Origin: Streptomyces kanamyceticus
Lineage (GTDB): Bacteria; Actinomycetota; Actinomycetes; Streptomycetales; Streptomycetaceae
Direction: 5' to 3'
Assembly: GCF_008704495.1 (NCBI RefSeq)
Contig: NZ_CP023699.1
Span: 930,001 to 994,000, forward strand
Length of the DNA: 64,000 nucleotides
In this document: piece after piece, positions 46,048 through 53,787 of the stretch
How positions within the stretch are numbered: position 1 is the first letter of the stretch
Layout of the letters: each line of letters starts with the position of its first letter
The notes under the pieces: model-generated
What the model was told of the DNA's origin: nothing
Databases searched by the model: none
Seen by the model: only the letters and a program-made list of their open reading frames with translations
Translations under genes and position numbers: made by a program

Positions 46048-47061
46048 TCACGGGACGTCGAGCAGAACCTTCCCGACGAGGCCCTGTTCGAGAGCGGTGT
46101 GGGCGTCGGCGACGCGGTCGAGCGTGAAGCGGTGCAACGGCAGTCCGGCCTCCGCTCCCACCCGCAGCGCGCCTGCCTCCACGGCCGCCGCGACGTCGGC
46201 GACGGCGTGCTGCTTCGCCACCGGCGGCACGGTGTAGACGAAGACGCTCTGCCAGCGCAGGTTCGCCGACAGCGAGGAGAGCACCGGGACGGTCAACTGC
46301 TCGCCCTCGCCACCCGAGTAGTAGGCCACCACGGCGCCCGGTGCGGCCACCGCGATGCCGAGGGCGGCGTTGGCGCCCGGTGCGACCTCCACGACGATGT
46401 CGACGCCCTCGGGGGCGAACGCCAGGATCTCCGCCGCCGCGTCCTGCGTACGGTAGTCGACCACCTCGTGGGCACCGGCCGCGCGCGCGAGCGCGGCCTT
46501 GGCGGGGTTGCTGACGGTGGTGACCACACGTGCCCCGGCCCATCGGGCGAGCTGGATCGCCGCGTTGCCGACGGCACCGGCACCACCCGCCACCAGGACG
46601 GTCACACCCCGCAGGCTTTCGGGTGCGATGCGCCCCGGTCCGCCGTCGTGAACGGTCAGCGCGCGGTGCGCGGTCAGGGCCGGGATGCCCAAGGACGCGC
46701 CGAGTTCGAACGGGGCGTGGTCGGACAGGGCGACGGCGTGCCGGTCGGGGACCAGCGTGTACTGCTGAGCCGTGCCCCAGGGCCGCTCCCACGCGGCCTC
46801 CCAGAGCCACACCCGCTGCCCGACCCGCGCCGGGTCGACCTGCGGGCCGACGGCGTCGATCACCCCGGCACCGTCCTGGTGGGGCACCTGCTCGCGCATG
46901 CCCTGCGGAAGGGCGCGCCTGCGGCTGCGCCAGTCGGTCGGGTTGACGCCGGAGACGTGCACCCGGACACGTACCTCGCCGGGTCCTGGCTCGGGGACCG
47001 GACGCTCGACGAGTCGGAGAACCTCCGGGCCACCGGCCGTCGTCCGGATGACGGACTTCAT
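46048..47061 (-). CDS. NADPH:quinone reductase / zinc-independent medium-chain dehydrogenase
   Basis: 337 aa of the QOR branch of the medium-chain dehydrogenases: GEVRVRVHVSGVNPTDW (residues 28-44), cofactor loop VLVAGGAGAVGNAAIQLARWAG (about 153-174) and a C-terminal LPLHRFTLDRVADAHTALEQGLVGKVLLDV. The Cys/His ligands of the catalytic and structural zincs are missing, as expected for quinone reductases. Its ATG overlaps the stop of the upstream GNAT fragment (ATGA), a relic of translational coupling to a gene that is now truncated. Confidence 0.92.
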   Translation of the reverse strand: MKSVIRTTAGGPEVLRLVERPVPEPGPGEVRVRVHVSGVNPTDWRSRRRALPQGMREQVPHQDGAGVIDAVGPQVDPARVGQRVWLWEAAWERPWGTAQQYTLVPDRHAVALSDHAPFELGASLGIPALTAHRALTVHDGGPGRIAPESLRGVTVLVAGGAGAVGNAAIQLARWAGARVVTTVSNPAKAALARAAGAHEVVDYRTQDAAAEILAFAPEGVDIVVEVAPGANAALGIAVAAPGAVVAYYSGGEGEQLTVPVLSSLSANLRWQSVFVYTVPPVAKQHAVADVAAAVEAGALRVGAEAGLPLHRFTLDRVADAHTALEQGLVGKVLLDVP

Positions 47062-47312
47062 CGCTTCACCTGTCTCTCACTCACCCTGCGGATCACACCT
47101 CCTGTGAACTCCCACCTCGGGGCCGAGTATTCCAAGATCGAACGGGCGCGCTGGAAGGCGTTCGCCATCGGGACGTTTCCCAGGTCCGTGGCGGCGCGGA
47201 TGCGGGGGACGTCCTGCTCGGCGAGGATGCGGGTGCCCTCGGCGAGGAGGTCGTCGGCGTAGCCGTTGCCGCGGTGCGCGGGCAGCACCGCGAGGTGACC
47301 TGACGGCGGCAC
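47058..47312 (-). pseudogene. GNAT acetyltransferase, C-terminal fragment
   Basis: Only the C-terminal part of a GNAT domain remains: LAVLPAHRGNGYADDLLAEG (acetyl-CoA loop), then RAATDLGNVPMANAFQRARF-like and WEFTGGV. The N-terminal beta strands are missing. A GTG at 47312 could allow about 84 residues to be made. It is coupled to the quinone reductase gene through ATGA. The 5' break lies at about 47300-47312, where a second truncated gene on the other strand begins. Confidence 0.75.
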
Positions 47313-47587
47313 ACGGCTGGCACCGGATCAATCACACCCCGCTGCCCGTGATCTGCGTGGTTGACCCCGCGGCCGACGCCCTGAGCGGCGAGGACAGTTG
47401 GGCCTGGCACTCCGCCGTCGCCACCAAGGTGGTGGAGAGCGGAGAAGCGTGGATCAGCCCGGTACGGCTTGCCGGGCGCGCCGCACTGCGCATGTGCCTC
47501 ACCAGTCATCTCACCGGGGCCGACGACCTGACCACACTGGTCGACGAGCTGGACGCGGCGCGCCACGCGGTCGGAACTCCTGGCTGA
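47300..47587 (+). pseudogene. PLP-dependent amino-acid decarboxylase, C-terminal fragment
   Basis: In frame from about 47300: LTAAHGWHRINHTPLPVICVV, then SGEAWISPVRLAGRAALRMC and TSHLTGADDLTTLVDELDAAR. This matches the C-terminal domain of group II (aromatic/glutamate) PLP decarboxylases. The PLP-lysine domain, at least 350 residues, is absent, so the gene is dead. It is back to back with the GNAT fragment. Confidence 0.72.
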
Positions 47588-47631
47588 CGCCCGACGGTGG
47601 CGGTGGCCGCCTCCGCCGTCGGGCTCCGCGA

Positions 47632-48582
47632 TCAGGCTTCGCCGAAGGTCCGCCGGTAGGCGCCGGGCGTGGTGCCGAGATGGGTACGGAAATGGCGGCG
47701 CAGGTTGACCGCGGAGGCGAGGCCGACCCGGGTGGCGACGGTTTCGACCGGCAGGTCGGTCTGCTCCAGGAGGACCCGTGCCGCCTCGATGCGCCGACCG
47801 AGCAGCCACTGCCCGGGGCTGGTGCCGAGCTGTTCGGCGAACCGGCGGGCGAGGGTCCGGCTGGACAGTCCGGCCCGTTCGGCGAGGCGGTCGAGGGTCA
47901 GCCGGGTGTCGAGCCGGTCGGCGGCCCACTCCAGCAGGGGCGCCAACGACTCGTCCGCCCGTGCTGGTGCGGGCTGTGCGGCGTACTGGAGTTGGCTGCC
48001 CTCCCGGTGCGGCGGCAGGACCATGTTCCGGGCGATCCGCGCGGCGTACGCCGCGCCGTGGTCGCCGCGCACGAGGTGCAGGCACAGGTCGATGCCCGCG
48101 CCGGTTCCTGCGCTGGTCGCCACGTCGCCGTGGTCCACGAAGAGCACGTCCTGGTCCACCGCCACCTCGGGGTGGGCGGCGGCGAGTTGGGCGCTGCTGC
48201 GCCAGTGGGTGGTGGCGCGGCGGCCGTCGAGCAGTCCGGCCTGCGCGAGGACGAACGCCCCCGTGCAGATGGCGACGATCCGCGCCCCGCGCCGGTGGGC
48301 GGACCGCAGCGCGTCGGTGACGGCGGACGGCACCGGGGCGCCGGGCGGCTGCCAGCCGGGGACGACCACGGTGTCCGCCTCCGCCAGGGCCGCCAGACCC
48401 GCGTCGACGAGCATCGCGAAACCTGCGGTGGTCCGCAGGGGTCCTGGGCGCTCGGCGCAGGTCAGGAAGGTGTAGCGGGCGGGCTCGTCCGGCAGGGCCG
48501 CGCCGAAGACCTCGGCGGCGCAGGCGAGTTCGAAGGGCGACTGGGGCGGGTTGAGCAGCGCCACCACCCGATGCGGATCCAT
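47632..48582 (-). CDS. GlxA-family AraC-type regulator with DJ-1/PfpI domain
   Basis: 316 aa. Residues 1-185 are a DJ-1/PfpI-like domain (VVALLNPPQSPFELACAAEVFG; AICTGAFVLAQAGLLDGRRATTHW; DVATSAGTGAGIDLCLHLV). Residues 210-310 are two AraC helix-turn-helix repeats (LTLDRLAERAGLSSRTLARRF; LPVETVATRVGLASAVNLRRHF). Activators of this type respond to small metabolites. It is divergent from the alpha/beta hydrolase gene (70 bases between starts), so that gene is the likely target. Confidence 0.92.
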   Translation of the reverse strand: MDPHRVVALLNPPQSPFELACAAEVFGAALPDEPARYTFLTCAERPGPLRTTAGFAMLVDAGLAALAEADTVVVPGWQPPGAPVPSAVTDALRSAHRRGARIVAICTGAFVLAQAGLLDGRRATTHWRSSAQLAAAHPEVAVDQDVLFVDHGDVATSAGTGAGIDLCLHLVRGDHGAAYAARIARNMVLPPHREGSQLQYAAQPAPARADESLAPLLEWAADRLDTRLTLDRLAERAGLSSRTLARRFAEQLGTSPGQWLLGRRIEAARVLLEQTDLPVETVATRVGLASAVNLRRHFRTHLGTTPGAYRRTFGEA

Positions 48583-48652
48583 GGCAGGAATATACCCATG
48601 GGTGTCTTTCTGGACTCTCGGCCGGGAGCCCGGCTCCGGTCACAGTGGTCCC

Positions 48653-49501
48653 ATGAGTGAAACCACCGAAACGACAGTGCTGAGGACCGCGGTTCAGGTG
48701 GACGGCGAAGCGGCCAGCTACCTGACCGTGGAGCGGGACGGCCCGGTCGTACTGCTGCTGCACGGCACGTACTGGAGCCGGGTCTGGCTCCCGGTCATCG
48801 GCCGCCTCGCCGAAGCGGGGCTGCGGCCCTTCGCGGTCGACCTCCCCGGCCTCGGACGCTCGGGAGGCGAGCTCACCCCGGCAACGGCCACGGTCCCCGC
48901 CCTCGCGGACTGGGTGGCGCGGTTCGCGTCCGCGCTGCGGCTCCCCGGGCCGATCGCCGTGGCGGGCCATGACATCGGCGGCGCCATCGCCCAGCACCTC
49001 CTCGTCCACGGCCAACTGGACGTACGCCGCCTCGCCTTGGTCAACTCCGTCCTCTACGACTCCTGGCCCGCTCCTCATGTGGCCCGGTTCCGGGGCTCGG
49101 GGGCCGATGCGGGGACCACCGTCGACGACGTTCTCGCCGCCCGCCGCGAGGCGGTGACGTCAGCGCTGGCCGGTGTCGCCGGCGAGCAGCTGATCGCGGA
49201 CTACGTGGAGCCGTGGACCGATGCGCGGGTGCGCCGTTCCTGGATGACCATGGCGGGCGCGGCCGACAGCCGCTACACCTTGGAACTCGTGCCCGCGCTG
49301 CGGCGGTCCACCACACCCAAGTTGCTGATCTGGGGCGAGGACGACCGGCACGAGCGGGTGGAGTACGCCGAGCGGTTCACCGCGGAGATCCCGCACACCA
49401 CCCTCATACGTATCCCGGCCGCGGATCACATCCCCACGGAGAACGCACCCGACGCGATCGCCCACGCGCTCGTCGATTTCTTCACCCCGCAGAGCTCGTA
49501 G
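48653..49501 (+). CDS. Alpha/beta hydrolase with Asp nucleophile (epoxide hydrolase/dehalogenase type)
   Basis: 282 aa from the ATG at 48653. Core motifs: oxyanion loop LLLHGTYW, DLPGLGRSGG, the nucleophile elbow GHDIGG, IWGEDDRHE (acid region) and AADHIPTE (catalytic His). Asp rather than Ser at the elbow is the hallmark of epoxide hydrolases, haloalkane dehalogenases and fluoroacetate dehalogenases, which form an alkyl-enzyme ester. The exact substrate cannot be read. It is probably regulated by the divergent GlxA-type protein. Confidence 0.9.
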   Translation: MSETTETTVLRTAVQVDGEAASYLTVERDGPVVLLLHGTYWSRVWLPVIGRLAEAGLRPFAVDLPGLGRSGGELTPATATVPALADWVARFASALRLPGPIAVAGHDIGGAIAQHLLVHGQLDVRRLALVNSVLYDSWPAPHVARFRGSGADAGTTVDDVLAARREAVTSALAGVAGEQLIADYVEPWTDARVRRSWMTMAGAADSRYTLELVPALRRSTTPKLLIWGEDDRHERVEYAERFTAEIPHTTLIRIPAADHIPTENAPDAIAHALVDFFTPQSS

Positions 49502-49551
49502 AGCCCGTGGAACCCGTGGAGCCCGCAGAACCCTTAGAGACCGAGCAGAGG

Positions 49552-50154
49552 TCAGGCCCCGACCCAAGCAACCGTGGTCAGCGCTCCCAGGGTCGCGCCC
49601 GCCACGGTCTGCCACACGGTGTGATACCTGAGGGCCACTCGGGACCAGCACACCACCACGGTCGCGGCGTACCCCACCAGCCACCACGGGCTGTGTACGA
49701 CAGAGAGCAGTGCGACCACGGCCGAGGCGACCGCGGAGTCGACGGAGATCTTCCAGACCGTGTTGACGCTCAGCAGCGCGACGGTCATCACCCACAGCGC
49801 GACCATGGCTCTGATGACGTCCGACGGGGCGTGCCCCCATGTCATCAGGAGTGCGCCGGTCCCGACGGAGGCCAGGATGACGAGGAAGATGGGGGCGCGC
49901 TTCGTCCGGTCCACCACGTGGCGGTCGCCCCAAGTCCCCCGTTTCCGTTCGAACTCGATGTAGGCGGCGGGCACCAGTCCGGCGCAGAGCGCGCCGAGAA
50001 GTCCCCATGCCAGACCGGCGAGGCCACCCGCGACGGCGCCGATCCCGAGCATGCCGGACACGAGCACGTTGCGGGGCTGCAGGGCATTGGTGACGGCGCG
50101 GGCGACGCCGCTCCCTGACGTCCTGGCGCCGAGCCTGGCTAGGGGCGAATTCAT
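49552..50154 (-). CDS. PAP2-like multi-spanning membrane protein
   Basis: 200 aa with five or six hydrophobic segments and AAGGA upstream of the ATG at 50154. VWKISVDSAVASAVVALL, followed by VCWSRVALRYHTVWQTVAGATLGAL, resembles the two core stretches of PAP2 lipid-phosphatase-like proteins, where SR...H is the C-terminal catalytic motif. Relatives usually have His in the first stretch (KISVH); here it reads KISVDS, and the final Asp of the PAP2 triad is Gln. It may be an inactive or altered member. The gene sits just inside the tRNA-Pro fragment described at 50244. Confidence 0.7.
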   Translation of the reverse strand: MNSPLARLGARTSGSGVARAVTNALQPRNVLVSGMLGIGAVAGGLAGLAWGLLGALCAGLVPAAYIEFERKRGTWGDRHVVDRTKRAPIFLVILASVGTGALLMTWGHAPSDVIRAMVALWVMTVALLSVNTVWKISVDSAVASAVVALLSVVHSPWWLVGYAATVVVCWSRVALRYHTVWQTVAGATLGALTTVAWVGA

Positions 50155-50194
50155 TTTCGTCCTTCATTCATCGAGCAACCCCAGAAACAGCGAG

Positions 50195-50225
50195 AAGGCC
50201 GTATCGAATTACTCCGATACGGCCT
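50195..50225. terminator. Strong hairpin downstream of the tRNA-Pro fragment
   Basis: AGGCCGTATCG (50196-50206) pairs perfectly with CGATACGGCCT (50215-50225) around an eight-base AT-rich loop. It lies 18 bases beyond the 3' end of the tRNA fragment, where a tRNA terminator would be. Confidence 0.75.
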
Positions 50226-50243
50226 CCGACCTGCATAGACGCC

Positions 50244-50278
50244 GGTCGGGACGACAGGGTTCGAACCTGCCGACCCCA
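50244..50278 (-). other. tRNA-Pro 3' fragment, probable attachment-site scar
   Basis: Read on the minus strand it ends GCAGG-TTCGAAC-CCTGT (T arm) and CGTCCCG-ACC (3' acceptor strand, discriminator A). The expected 5' acceptor CGGGACG, D arm and anticodon arm of Streptomyces tRNA-Pro are absent upstream, so this is only the 3' ~35 bases. Fragments of this kind mark the far end of elements that integrate into tRNA genes. The native terminator remains on the left, so the inserted DNA lies to the right. Confidence 0.7.
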
Positions 50279-50354
50279 CCCTACCGTCAGGCAGACCGCA
50301 TCGACTTGGCTGCCTGTGAAGGTGAAGTCCCCGCTCTGAGGTGAGGGTCAGCTG

Positions 50355-50606
50355 TTGACCGACAGCTACGCGGACCTGATGGCCACCGCGCTGCTGCCGT
50401 ACTCCGGCCTCGCACCCCAAGCCCTCCGGCTGCGGTGCGTCGGCGTACTGGGCGCGGCCGAGGCGATCGCCGCGGAGCTGAACCGGGAGCGGGCAACCGA
50501 CGACGAAGTGGTCACCGCGTTGACCGACCTGATCGTGGGCGGCCTCGATGCCAGGGCCGCCCGTTGGGCCCTGAACGGAAAGGCATCCAGATCGGGGGCT
50601 TCGTAA
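50355..50606 (+). CDS. Small hypothetical protein
   Basis: 83 aa from a TTG with GAGGG about 11 bases upstream. Mostly helical and acidic/alanine-rich (SYADLMATALLPYSGLAPQAL, AAEAIAAELNRERATDDEV, ALTDLIVGGLDARAARWAL). No recognised domain. It lies just inside the putative element end and could be element cargo. Confidence 0.45.
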   Translation: MTDSYADLMATALLPYSGLAPQALRLRCVGVLGAAEAIAAELNRERATDDEVVTALTDLIVGGLDARAARWALNGKASRSGAS

Positions 50607-50725
50607 TGCCTTCGTCGTCCTGGGTCTGTGCCGGACAGCCGAACTGGCGCAGTTCCTCTCGGAGGAGGACTGCCCCGGGGATCGACGGGGCGTGCGTGAG
50701 ACGGCGACTTGCTTCTGCGGTGACG

Positions 50726-50821
50726 GAGTGGAGGACGATCGCCACGGGGATCATCGAGGGTGCAGCCCGGCACCTGATCGCCGACCGTCTCGACATCACC
50801 GGAGCCCGCTGGGGTGGCTGA
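50726..50821 (+). pseudogene. ISKra4-family transposase remnant (C-terminal motif only)
   Basis: EWRTIATGIIEGAARHLI, then ADRLDITGARWGG and a stop. The motif IATG(V/I)IEGA(C/A)RHLV..DR(M/L)D(I/L)TGARWG is the conserved C-terminal catalytic stretch of ISKra4-family transposases. The upstream frame does not read as transposase, and the normal downstream LxGAEAVLKLRAL segment is missing. A dead insertion-sequence fragment. Confidence 0.65.
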
Positions 50822-50981
50822 CATCTCCGATGAACTGATCAAGCTGGAACGTCCCGTCGAAGAGGCGCGCAATCGAGTAGTCGGGTACAAGAAGGCCCTC
50901 GACGAGAGTCGGGGGCTTCGCTGTGTCAGCCGCGGGAACAGCCGAAGGGGGCACCTCCGGCCGGACTGGGCTACTCCGTGA
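50814..50981 (+). CDS. Small hypothetical protein, possibly a decayed fragment
   Basis: 55 aa from the GTG at 50814: VADISDELIKLERPVEEARNR, then a basic tail. The opening resembles a small conserved actinobacterial protein (VADISDELI.LE..AEE.R), but the second half diverges, so this may be a frameshifted remnant. It overlaps the 3' end of the convergent secreted-protein gene. Confidence 0.3.
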   Translation: MADISDELIKLERPVEEARNRVVGYKKALDESRGLRCVSRGNSRRGHLRPDWATP

Positions 50982-51369
50982 AGTTCTTCAGCTCTATACC
51001 TGTGCCACCGTGCCCCTCGATGCGCAACTGGTACCTGTTGTTGTTGATGTCGTGTTCGAACTTGCCGCAGCCTGCGGCGCCCCCGTCGCTGACCTCGTCC
51101 AGCTTGCGCCACTTGTTGACCGGGTAGACCAACCACATGTAGAGGCTGCCGGTCACTCCGTGACCGTTGGCGTAGGTGTCGCAGACCTTGAAGCTGTCGG
51201 GTTCCTCATCCTCGTGCTTCATGTATCCCATCTTGTGCCCGCCGTGGTTGAGGGTCACGGTGGTGTCGTCCGCGTAAGCAAGGCCGCTGAACCCGACGAC
51301 AAGTGCGCTGGCGGTGCCCAGGGACAGGCCGATTCTGCCTGCTCTGGAGAGCGATTTTCCGCGCTTCAC
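50971..51369 (-). CDS. Small secreted protein of unknown function
   Basis: 132 aa from the GTG at 51369, with AAGGAG six bases upstream. Signal peptide about residues 1-33 (KRGKSLSRAGRIGLSLGTASAL..GLAYA|DD). The mature ~100 residues contain two cysteines (VCDTY, AAGCGKFE) that may form a disulfide, and end RIEGHGGTGIELKNFTE. No recognised family. Confidence 0.75.
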   Translation of the reverse strand: MKRGKSLSRAGRIGLSLGTASALVVGFSGLAYADDTTVTLNHGGHKMGYMKHEDEEPDSFKVCDTYANGHGVTGSLYMWLVYPVNKWRKLDEVSDGGAAGCGKFEHDINNNRYQLRIEGHGGTGIELKNFTE

Positions 51370-51689
51370 TATCTGCTCCTTCGCCTGTGTCGCATGCCGG
51401 AGGTCGTCTCCGTAGCTACGACGAGGCAGCGCGGCTGTTTGTGAGGTGAAACCCAAAGGGCGTTCAGGCCAAGGTGGGCACGGTCGAGTGGCGGCTGTAT
51501 GTCGCTTCCGCACCCTGCGGACGTGGCACGCCCTGTAGGTCGACCGGCTTGACGAGGCCATCGCCGCCGAGCGCCGTGAGGCCGAACGAACCCACGGCGA
51601 GCAGGCCCGCCCTCCCGGTCCGAACTGACGCGTCGAGCGAAGCATCGGCCAAGGCGCCCCGCCCGTCGAAGTGCGCTCGGCCTGCTGGA
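51370..51689. other. Gene-free stretch in the decayed element region
   Basis: About 320 bases with no supported gene. Open frames on both strands lack ribosome sites and recognisable products. Presumably upstream region of the secreted-protein gene plus debris. Confidence 0.4.
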
Positions 51690-51845
51690 CTAGTCGGGGG
51701 CCCGTCTACGGCGGCGTATCCGGTACGTCACCCAGATCCCCAGACCGATGAGAGGGAAGAGGACGATGCCGACTCGCGCGATGGCGGTAGCCCCTGCTAT
51801 CAGGAACACAAGGAGCAGTTCCCATATCGACGGATCCGGATCCAC
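51690..51845 (-). CDS. Very small single-span membrane protein
   Basis: 51 aa: VDPDPSIWELLLVFLIAGAT, then a hydrophobic span and a basic tail YRIRRRRRAPD. The GTG at 51845 is chosen because GGGGAG lies six bases upstream; an ATG nine codons earlier has no such site. The hydrophobic region (about residues 8-41) is long enough for one or two passes, with the positive tail inside. Function unknown. Confidence 0.5.
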   Translation of the reverse strand: MDPDPSIWELLLVFLIAGATAIARVGIVLFPLIGLGIWVTYRIRRRRRAPD

Positions 51846-52066
51846 GTCTCGCTCCCCTGAAGGCCACAGCATGCCGGTGCCAGTCCAGACGCTGGAATGC
51901 CGACGCCGGTTCCTCGGCATGCTGGAGTGACCCGCCCGCCGGATCTGGTGGTCGACGGGTGACGGTGCGCGGGCAGACTCGCGGCCTGGCGCACGACGAC
52001 GCCGACCGAGGCTCATCGGCGCAGCATCTGCCGACCCGCCCCGGCGGAGGTATCTACGCTACGCCA

Positions 52067-52684
52067 ATGAGCATGGACTGGGAGAAGTGGGCGGCCGTCG
52101 TCGGCGCTGGTACGGGAATCGTCGGCATGGTCACCGGTGGGCTCGGGTTGAGGGCGGCGGGGAAGAGCAACGGCATTGCTCAGAAAGGGAACACCATCGC
52201 TCGGGACGCGAACGACATCGCCCTTGACGCGAACCGCAAGAGCGATGTGGCGAATCAGATCTCCCACGAAGCTCTGGCCCTTTCCCAGCATCAAGATCAG
52301 CGTGAGACCGAAGCGCACGACGTTCGGTGGGAGGGTGATTGGATCGCGCCCGGCCAGTATGCGTTGACGACCCATGGGGTGCACTCTGCTCACGATGTGG
52401 CTGCCCAGGTGACGGTCGATGAGGAGTCTGTGCGGGTGGAGCGCGCCGTCGTGGCGCCCGGTGAGCAGATCATCTTCGATTTCCCCGAGGCTCGCCGGGT
52501 GTACGGGGAGGAGTTGCGGGAGCACCGGCGGCTCAGCCAGCAGCAGCGGGCGTTCCGTGTTTACGAGCCTCTACAGTTCCGTTCCCACTTCATCGAAGAG
52601 TGGGCGCAGTGGAAGACGGCTCTTGGCGCGGTGAAGAGCCACGAGAGCAGGAGTGGGCTGAGAACCCTCGGGGACTTCGACTAG
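52067..52684 (+). CDS. Hypothetical membrane-anchored coiled-coil protein
   Basis: 205 aa. A short N-terminal hydrophobic segment (WAAVVGAGTGIVGMVTGGLGL, residues 7-27) is followed by a heptad-like helical stretch (NTIARDANDIALDANRKSDVA) and a beta-rich C-terminal half. Base composition is lower in GC and codons are less biased than in the chromosomal genes, as in the rest of 50.3-52.7 kb, consistent with element cargo. No recognised domain. Confidence 0.65.
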   Translation: MSMDWEKWAAVVGAGTGIVGMVTGGLGLRAAGKSNGIAQKGNTIARDANDIALDANRKSDVANQISHEALALSQHQDQRETEAHDVRWEGDWIAPGQYALTTHGVHSAHDVAAQVTVDEESVRVERAVVAPGEQIIFDFPEARRVYGEELREHRRLSQQQRAFRVYEPLQFRSHFIEEWAQWKTALGAVKSHESRSGLRTLGDFD

Positions 52685-52774
52685 GGCTGATCCTGTCGGT
52701 CTGGCTGGCTGACTCGCTGACTCGCTGAGTAAAACCAGGTGCGGCCGGTCGCCACCGTGGTGTGAGATGCGGAC

Positions 52775-53641
52775 ATGACGATCGTTCTGAACGAGCCCGG
52801 AATCGACGAGTTGACCGGGGCAGTGGATGCCCTCCGCGTATGGCAGGACGACCGTACGCCGCTGCAACTCCATCCGGGAGACCTCGGCTGGGCCTGGGCG
52901 CTGGGTGCGGAGAGGCTGGCCGCGGACGTCCGCACCTGGAGCGTGGACGGACGGATCGTTGCCGTCGGGTACCTGGACGGCCCTGATGTGCTGCGCCTGA
53001 CGACCGCGCCGGACCTGCGACAGGACGGTGATCTGGCGCGCCGGTTGCTGGCGGACCTCAATGATCCGGCGCGCGGGGTCCTGCCTCCCGGGCAGGTCGG
53101 CCTCGAAATCCCCGACGGCGCCCTGCTGCGCGAGGTCCTCTTGGAGGCGGGCTGGAATCTTGACGAGCCGTGGACGCCGCTGCGCCGCGACCTCGCCGAG
53201 CCGGTGAAGGACTCCGGCCTGCGGATCGAGGTGGCCGGTCCGGAGACGGCGGGGGTGCGGACGGCGGTGCACCGCTCGGCGTTCGGCAGCTCGAAGTTCA
53301 CCGAGGAGGTCTGGCACGTCCTCGCGGCCGGGCCGGTCTATGCCGACGCCCGCTGCCTGATCGGCTACGACGACCAGGACAACGCGGTGGCCGCGGCGAC
53401 GGTCTGGTCGGCCGGGCCCGGCAGGCCCGGCCTGCTGGAGCCGGTGGGCGTGCACGCCGACCATCGCGGTCGCGGCTACGGGACGGCGATCAGCGTCGCC
53501 GCCGCGGCGACGCTGCGTGAAATGGGTGCGTCGAGCGCCATCGTCAGCACCCCGAGCTCGAACGCCGCCGCCGTCGCCACCTACACGGCGGCTGGATACG
53601 AGCCGTCGTCCGAACGGCTGGACGTCAGCCGACCTGCCTGA
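52775..53641 (+). CDS. GNAT-family N-acetyltransferase, two tandem domains
   Basis: 288 aa from the ATG at 52775. The N-terminal half is a degenerate GNAT fold. The C-terminal half has a complete acetyl-CoA loop, VGVHADHRGRGYGTAISVAA (about 220-240), then STPSSNAAAVATYTAAGYEPSS, the typical final strand. Substrate unknown. GC-rich and codon-normal, so it probably marks the return to ordinary chromosomal sequence. Confidence 0.88.
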   Translation: MTIVLNEPGIDELTGAVDALRVWQDDRTPLQLHPGDLGWAWALGAERLAADVRTWSVDGRIVAVGYLDGPDVLRLTTAPDLRQDGDLARRLLADLNDPARGVLPPGQVGLEIPDGALLREVLLEAGWNLDEPWTPLRRDLAEPVKDSGLRIEVAGPETAGVRTAVHRSAFGSSKFTEEVWHVLAAGPVYADARCLIGYDDQDNAVAAATVWSAGPGRPGLLEPVGVHADHRGRGYGTAISVAAAATLREMGASSAIVSTPSSNAAAVATYTAAGYEPSSERLDVSRPA

Positions 53642-53787
53642 AAATGATCAGTCGGCGGCATCGGACAGGCCGCGTCGCTGACCCTGGCGGATTCAGACCG
53701 CCACGCCTCCGGTCTCATCGCCACACGGCTACGGTGAAGGGCAGACCTGCGACGCCCTTGTCCGACGGCACCCGGCGGAGGCAGAAC

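Noticed and set aside
50244..50325. An intact tRNA-Pro gene.
   Set aside because: Only the T arm and 3' acceptor strand are present; the sequence where the 5' acceptor, D arm and anticodon arm should be does not fold or match.
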